From positions 8,457,507 to 8,521,506 of the forward strand of contig CM056567.1 of the NCBI GenBank assembly GCA_029721515.1: 64,000 nt of DNA. The letters run 5' to 3'. Shown here piece after piece: positions 60,696 to 64,000 of this stretch. This DNA is from Synanceia verrucosa (lineage: Eukaryota > Chordata > Actinopteri > Perciformes > Synanceiidae). Position numbers and translations under genes: made by a program. The stretch's first letter is position 1. Each line of letters opens with the position of its first letter. The notes below the pieces were generated by a model. It did not search any database and was not told where the DNA came from. It saw only the letters and a program-made list of their open reading frames with translations.

Positions 60696-63178
60696 CTCTG
60701 TTCGAATGTGACCATTGACACCTAGTTCACCTCCAACCAAGATTGAAGCAGCACCACAAATAAAATACAATAAGACCCATAAATAAACCCATTTAATTGA
60801 TTCCTGACCTTCATGGCTTGTGATGTAATAGTAATCAGTATGGGATAAAGGGGTTTGATGGAAAGTTTATTAACCTCTGCATGTAACATTTCTCAGAATT
60901 TGTCGACAGAGCTTTTCATTCAGTCCAGCAAAGTGCATTTCTATGAGTGCAATGATGAAATAGACTTTAATTGATAAATCCCTGTGTGGACAATAAATCA
61001 AGAACCAGTCCACAGAGGGAACTTCGGGACACATCAATGTGAAAATAACACAGTATATGTACAACAGCTTTGTTTTGATAAATGACACGTTTATAATTAT
61101 AAATACTGAAATTAAAGTTGAGAGCGGTGTGACCTAAAATGCTATATATATTATATTAAAGCTTCATGGCCTTTTTTTTTTTTTTTTTAGAAATAATTTG
61201 TATGCCCGTCTCATGCCCTGTCTAATACATTATACAATTTAAAAGGTAAATGTTTTTGTTTACCTCATACCTCACCCCTATCTCATTAAAACCCATAGTG
61301 AGCACTCTTAAGGTGTAATATAAATATCAGGTTTTAAAGCACCTGCAAGCTGTCTGCTGAAACCTTCTGATAAAGCAAGTGGACCTCAAAGTCTTGATGT
61401 CTTGATGTGCAGTGGTTGAAAAAAAAATAATAATAATAACAGTCGATAAGCTCACAGGTAAACAGTTCCTCTTAATGATGAATAACTGAGGAAACTACAC
61501 TGCTGACGAGGACCGTGCGACAATGTTGAAAGCTCAGGGAAAAGCTATTCTGTCAAATCTGTGAAGCAGCCAGAATAATAAAAAAAATCTTAAATCATCA
61601 CAAATGTGACTGTCACTCCATTCTCTGAATGTGTGTCGACATGTATGTACTTGTGCAACAAGTGTTACAACCAATCACAGCAGTTATCCACAGTCCTGCT
61701 AGTGTGTTGTCTCATTATTGTTGCATTATCTTACAGATTCAATTTTTATTATAGTAATATACTGTGATTACCGACATCCTTTGAAACAATTAAAAAAAAA
61801 TAAAGCTTTTATTTCTTCTTTTTCTTTTACACCTGCTAGGTCCTGCCATTCCTGGGGGATTTATTCTCATATTTGTTCCATTTGCTTCCTTTTTTCTTTT
61901 CCTTATTAAGCTGATTTCCCATTAAGCCCCCCAGAATGTTTCTTTCAACTGAAAACAGTTTTTGTTAGAATTTAATTAGCACTTCTAAAGCCATTTCACT
62001 CTCAAACACAACAAATACTAACATCAGTCAGTTTACTTACATCAATGCCATTCTCTCCTGGTGCTCCATCTGGACCTGGCTCTCCTGGCTCTCCCTTTTG
62101 TCCCTGAATTAAAAAAAAAACACTGTTGTCACTGAGAAAAAAAGAAGCCTGATTAATCAAACGTTTAAGTTGTTTGTTTGGTATTATAAAAGCTGATAAA
62201 ATGCACAGTAGAGACTTACTGGTGGACCAGGGGGCCCAGTTGGTCCTTTGTCTCCCTGCAGAGAGACAGATTGGAGATGTTAACCTTTTTGATTTGCAGT
62301 TTGTTAAACGTGCGTTTGGAAATTACAACAGTAATTTCTCATATATTTCCATCAGTATCATAGGTATCTATCCACCACCACAATGTCCTTTATCACTGAT
62401 TAATCTGACAGCTAATAAAGGCTCATGATGCAAGTTACACTAGTTTATATTGAGTCAAAGTTTGTCCCACTGTTTTTGGATTTTTTTTTTTTTTTGTCTG
62501 TTTGAAAGAATTGTTTGTTATGTTTCCATCAACAGGAAAAGATACCAGCACGGTGTAAGCAGGCTTTAGATGAGGTCGAAAACAAAAGCTCTCCATCAAG
62601 TCAGAGATGCACAATGGGAAAGCAACAGTGGGGAAACCACAGTCACAAGTCAAAATGCAAATTCATTACTCCTGTAATGAAGTAAAGGTTAAAATTATAG
62701 ACTTGTATTGATAGTTCAACCACATCAGCTGACCTGAACAAATTAAATATCTTTCTGTGTGACAAAATAAACCTCAGGGATTTACAAGCAGTTTGTCTCC
62801 TGCTTCACAAGAACAGTGGCCTCAATTCCCAACACATTCATACAAGCTGTGTTTAGTTAACCCTGAGAATATCTCAAATGTATCACATTACTGTGACACA
62901 AACTCAGGACTGAGGCAAGGGTCCCTTCTCAAAGACCCCTCTCTCTGCTGGGAACAGAGCTCTTTTGTGCCACTGTGTTTTCATTTGCAGTGCCCTCCGC
63001 TGGTAAAACTCCAGTACTGCAGAGCAGTGTATGCTTGGTATTTCTCCAGCACAATGATGGTCTTTGTGACAAACCTGCTGGGCAAACCTGTGTGGATACT
63101 CACATCAATGCCGTCTGATCCAGGAGTGCCAGAGGGGCCTGGTGGGCCGGCCTGGCCCTGAGGTCCAGGTGGACCCCT
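50490..63178 (-). CDS. col9a1: collagen alpha-1(IX) chain, 3' portion (31 exons, 5' end outside window)
   Basis: Chain of the collagen IX heterotrimer, a FACIT bound covalently to the surface of collagen II fibrils in cartilage and vitreous. The 31 exons listed separately join to 2,004 nt (667 residues plus TAG). Domains in order: COL3 (137 residues from GPPGPQG to GPPGKF, with a GPGLPGLA imperfection), NC3 with CPLNC, COL2 (339 residues), NC2 (30 residues, ASDQHIVEVVLKMLQ then ERLAAVAVSAKRAVL), COL1 (115 residues to GFC) and NC1 with the C-x4-C pair FCEAAMC. The exon-by-exon pattern in COL3 matches my memory of human COL9A1. The NC4 thrombospondin-like N-terminal domain is upstream of the window. 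It faces col19a1 tail to tail, as in human. Confidence 0.95.
51036..51113 (-). CDS. col9a1: col9a1 COL1 exon (78 bp)
   Basis: Phase 1 at both ends. Encodes GKRGAKGERGDPG, an imperfect KPHPGPP and GPPGIQ. The 340-bp intron on its 3' side holds a long T-run just left of the donor at about 50993-51010. Confidence 0.93.
51197..51385 (-). CDS. col9a1: col9a1 NC2/COL1 exon (189 bp)
   Basis: Completes NC2 (ERLAAVAVSAKRAVL) and starts COL1 (GGAGVMGPPGPPGPPG to GNTGLK). Donor gtagaa is weak. Residues here align with the human NC2 exon I recall. Confidence 0.94.
51539..51593 (-). CDS. col9a1: col9a1 COL2 end / NC2 exon (55 bp)
   Basis: Encodes GRD, then ASDQHIVEVVLKMLQ with a split final codon. The hydrophobic heptad-like VEVVLKML is likely part of the chain-selection helix of NC2 (inference from FACIT biology). 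Confidence 0.94.
51692..51838 (-). CDS. col9a1: col9a1 COL2 exon (147 bp)
   Basis: Codes for 49 residues, QGIRGDSGHNGPTGDPG to GMPGIQGPS, unbroken Gly-X-Y. It is the longest COL2 exon here and probably fuses ancestral 54/45-bp units. Confidence 0.93.
51996..52028 (-). CDS. col9a1: col9a1 COL2 exon (33 bp)
   Basis: Encodes GLSGEPGPKGQ. The triplet is completed by the leading Gln codon of the next exon. Confidence 0.9.
52029..52439 (-). other. col9a1 intron (411 bp)
   Basis: Nothing recognised. Confidence 0.6.
52440..52484 (-). CDS. col9a1: col9a1 COL2 exon (45 bp)
   Basis: Encodes GDPGVEGLAGEKGEK. Confidence 0.93.
52624..52659 (-). CDS. col9a1: col9a1 COL2 exon (36 bp)
   Basis: Encodes GFQGKVGSKGDD. 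The 355-bp intron upstream of it (52660-53014) shows nothing else. Confidence 0.92.
53015..53086 (-). CDS. col9a1: col9a1 COL2 exon (72 bp)
   Basis: Codes for 24 residues, GNKGERGPMGVPG to GLSGTKGDK; donor gtttgt. Confidence 0.92.
53175..53228 (-). CDS. col9a1: col9a1 COL2 exon (54 bp)
   Basis: Encodes GDRGQRGAVGPQGIVGKP. Confidence 0.93.
53309..53362 (-). CDS. col9a1: col9a1 COL2 exon (54 bp)
   Basis: Encodes GEPGLPGEAGMEGVPGPK. Confidence 0.93.
53465..53518 (-). CDS. col9a1: col9a1 COL2 exon (54 bp)
   Basis: Encodes GEPGPRGHVGMSGAPGPM. Confidence 0.93.
53622..53666 (-). CDS. col9a1: col9a1 COL2 exon (45 bp)
   Basis: Encodes GLPGSPGSKGGPGAK. Confidence 0.93.
53995..54043. repeat. (CA)n microsatellite in col9a1 intron
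   Basis: About 24 CA units within the 686-bp intron 53667-54352, followed by shorter CA runs to about 54058. The rest of that intron is featureless. Confidence 0.95.
54353..54406 (-). CDS. col9a1: col9a1 COL2 exon (54 bp)
   Basis: Encodes GSPGQAGMPGPPGPQGAA. Confidence 0.93.
54493..54546 (-). CDS. col9a1: col9a1 COL2 exon (54 bp)
   Basis: Encodes GLPGIDGKDGTPGVPGIK. Confidence 0.93.
54645..54698 (-). CDS. col9a1: col9a1 COL2 exon (54 bp)
   Basis: Encodes GSRGIQGPQGAVGKKGEN. Confidence 0.93.
54846..54899 (-). CDS. col9a1: col9a1 COL2 exon (54 bp)
   Basis: Encodes GEEGPQGPPGEAGDKGDK; donor gtaggt. Confidence 0.92.
54997..55050 (-). CDS. col9a1: col9a1 COL2 exon (54 bp)
   Basis: Encodes GPRGYKGITGPVGLPGPP. 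An (AC)11-type run on the - strand begins a few bases after its donor (54969-54990). Confidence 0.93.
55051..55518 (-). other. col9a1 intron (468 bp)
   Basis: Nothing recognised. Confidence 0.6.
55519..55572 (-). CDS. col9a1: col9a1 COL2 exon (54 bp)
   Basis: Encodes GPMGLRGYPGMMGPKGEA. Confidence 0.93.
55708..55761 (-). CDS. col9a1: col9a1 COL2 exon (54 bp)
   Basis: Encodes GPKGEVGISGEQGIPGPP; donor gtatgc is unusual at +6. Confidence 0.92.
55762..57131 (-). other. col9a1 intron (1.37 kb)
   Basis: No exon or transposon recognised. A patch near 56990-57045 has several TAATC/CTAATC homeodomain-type words but no stronger sign of function. Confidence 0.5.
57132..57185 (-). CDS. col9a1: col9a1 COL2 exon (54 bp)
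   Basis: Encodes GHKGRAGVLGDPGSIGKS. The human exon at this place also begins GHKG, from memory. Confidence 0.93.
57305..57361 (-). CDS. col9a1: col9a1 NC3/COL2 start exon (57 bp)
   Basis: Encodes CPLNCPAGPKGPQGLQGVK. The C-x3-C pair corresponds to the CPNAC motif of human NC3 and probably forms interchain disulfides. COL2 starts at GPKG. Confidence 0.94.
57452..57502 (-). CDS. col9a1: col9a1 COL3 end / NC3 exon (51 bp)
   Basis: Encodes GPPGKFIGGEEGSADFQ. The helix ends after GKF; the acidic GGEEGSAD stretch is the NC3 hinge. Confidence 0.93.
57503..58473 (-). other. col9a1 intron (971 bp)
   Basis: Contains a short TATAG reiteration near 58218-58236 and otherwise nothing recognised. Confidence 0.55.
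58474..58527 (-). CDS. col9a1: col9a1 COL3 exon (54 bp)
   Basis: Encodes GVMGPPGASGLPGPPGKP. Confidence 0.93.
58616..58669 (-). CDS. col9a1: col9a1 COL3 exon (54 bp)
   Basis: Encodes GAAGPVGLPGEIGAPGPK. Confidence 0.93.
58788..58811 (-). CDS. col9a1: col9a1 COL3 micro-exon with helix imperfection (24 bp)
   Basis: Encodes GPGLPGLA. The missing third residue of the first triplet (GP-GLP) matches the GRGIPGPP imperfection of human COL3, which supports this very small exon. Confidence 0.87.
58812..60170 (-). other. col9a1 intron (1.36 kb)
   Basis: AT-rich in its right half. No exon or known element recognised. Confidence 0.55.
60171..60206 (-). CDS. col9a1: col9a1 COL3 exon (36 bp)
   Basis: Encodes GQPGPSGEPGPP. 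Confidence 0.92.
60385..60438 (-). CDS. col9a1: col9a1 COL3 exon with GC donor (54 bp)
   Basis: Encodes GLIGAKGDRGPIGSPGPK. The downstream intron begins gcaagt, a GC-AG intron with an otherwise perfect donor (AAG before, aagt after). Confidence 0.9.
60439..62040 (-). other. col9a1 intron (1.6 kb) with (GT)n
   Basis: A GT run of about 15 units occupies 60665-60694 (+ strand). AT-rich stretches and T-runs follow (61169-61189). No exon recognised. Confidence 0.6.
62041..62103 (-). CDS. col9a1: col9a1 COL3 exon (63 bp)
   Basis: Codes for 21 residues, GQKGEPGEPGPDG followed by APGENGID. Confidence 0.93.
62220..62255 (-). CDS. col9a1: col9a1 COL3 exon (36 bp)
   Basis: Encodes GDKGPTGPPGPP, near-identical to the human counterpart I recall (GDRGPKGPPGPP). 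Confidence 0.93.
62256..63103 (-). other. col9a1 intron (848 bp)
   Basis: Nothing recognised apart from a T-run near 62480-62495. Confidence 0.6.
63104..63178 (-). CDS. col9a1: col9a1 COL3 first exon (75 bp)
   Basis: Codes for 25 residues, RGPPGPQGQAGPPG then PSGTPGSDGID. The leading Arg codon and GPPG match the human exon to which both the long (NC4-containing) and short isoforms splice, so everything upstream differs by isoform. Confidence 0.93.
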
Positions 63179-64000
63179 CTGAGACAGAAATACAGAAATA
63201 CATTATAAGACAGTCAAGTAATGACAGACAACAGGAAACCCCAGGAAATATAGAATATCTAAAAGAATGTCAACATTATAAGCAGTATGACGAATATGAA
63301 TATTATGGTGGCAGTGGAAGAAGCAATACCAAAAAATACAATTACTATAAAAACTGAAGAAAATATTTCCTGGTGTGTAAATAACACCTAAATGCATGTC
63401 TAGTTCACTTGTCATACAAAGCAGGATAGACAGACTGACTTCAAATTGGTCTATAAAAAAAGGTAGGTTACAACATTTTGACCACTGAATGAAAGCAAAA
63501 AAGAAAAAAATGGATCTCATTGAATAACACTGGTGTATCGGGGGAAAAACAAAGGGATGAGGAGGAATGTGGAAAAAGGTCATGTGACTGCCACTGTTTA
63601 CCCCCCTTGGATATCATCTCAGTGGATCGGTCAGTCCATCAGGTGGTTTTAAATCCAACACTGAATTCTTCATCTATTCAAATGTGTAAAATGTAAAATG
63701 AATAATCCTTAAGAGTGATCATCTGTTGGATGTCCAGTAGATAACACATAGGTGTCTGTTTGAAGGGGCTTTCCCACTAAGTAAACAAAGATAGTGTGTG
63801 TGATGTTTGTGTGTGTGTCACAATGCCCACTGACTTCCATCACTGCCAGTGTCATAAAAAAAAGAAAAAAGGTCGTTTTCCTCCATTCTTCTATTAATAA
63901 AAATCATCGAGGCTAAAAAAGGAACCCCGGTAATGGCAAATCCATCCTTTCCAAAAGAGATAAGAGTCCACACACGATAAGGACGATAATCCATAGGAGA
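63179..64000 (-). other. col9a1 intron, partial
   Basis: Intron upstream of the first COL3 exon, running off the window. In mammals the alternative short-isoform promoter and its signal-peptide exon lie in the corresponding intron. I do not see a convincing signal-peptide exon in these 822 bases. Confidence 0.6.

Noticed and set aside
63203..63583. 126-codon - strand frame as the col9a1 short-isoform signal-peptide exon
   Set aside because: It runs on without a suitable phase-0 donor after a signal peptide, and its composition is unlike one.

Overview
The window is vertebrate genomic DNA, most probably from a ray-finned (teleost) fish. It has spliced genes with GT-AG introns, collagen exons built on the 54/45/36-bp plan, CA/GT and TA microsatellites and fish-type interspersed repeats. 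Nothing bacterial or viral was recognised.

Two fibril-associated (FACIT-type) collagen genes converge tail to tail. On the + strand, 46 exons (319-20581) encode the C-terminal 1,034 residues of a collagen XIX-like alpha-1 chain (col19a1), followed by a 3'UTR of about 0.8 kb. On the - strand, 31 exons (63178 down to 50490) encode the C-terminal 667 residues of collagen alpha-1(IX) (col9a1). By count, its COL3, COL2 and COL1 helices come to 137, 339 and 115 residues, the sizes I recall for mammalian collagen IX. The 5' parts of both genes, including signal peptides and N-terminal globular domains, lie outside the window. The same convergent COL19A1/COL9A1 pair exists on human chromosome 6, which supports both calls. 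Both chains end in the FACIT signature of two cysteines four residues apart just after the last helix.

Between the genes, about 21.9-45.8 kb is an AT-rich satellite array of roughly 172-bp monomers, about 135-140 copies. The array changes orientation once, at about 30,448, so it forms a very large imperfect inverted repeat. Most monomers carry a 14-bp perfect dyad. Multi-monomer higher-order repeats are visible, and they differ on the two sides of the turn. A single-copy island of about 400 bp interrupts the array near its right end, and an interspersed repeat abuts it at 45.8-46.2 kb.

Between the array and the col9a1 3' end there is a promoter-like segment at about 48.5-48.65 kb on the - strand, with two CCAAT boxes, a CRE-like site and an ATG followed by a good splice donor. 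A well-formed candidate second exon lies at 47,965-48,046. This may be an undescribed small gene or a noncoding transcript. A degenerate 21-bp minisatellite follows at 48.8-49.1 kb. The two collagens are extracellular-matrix proteins: collagen IX decorates collagen II fibrils in cartilage and eye, and collagen XIX is a basement-membrane-zone collagen. Nothing in the window indicates shared regulation beyond their adjacency.
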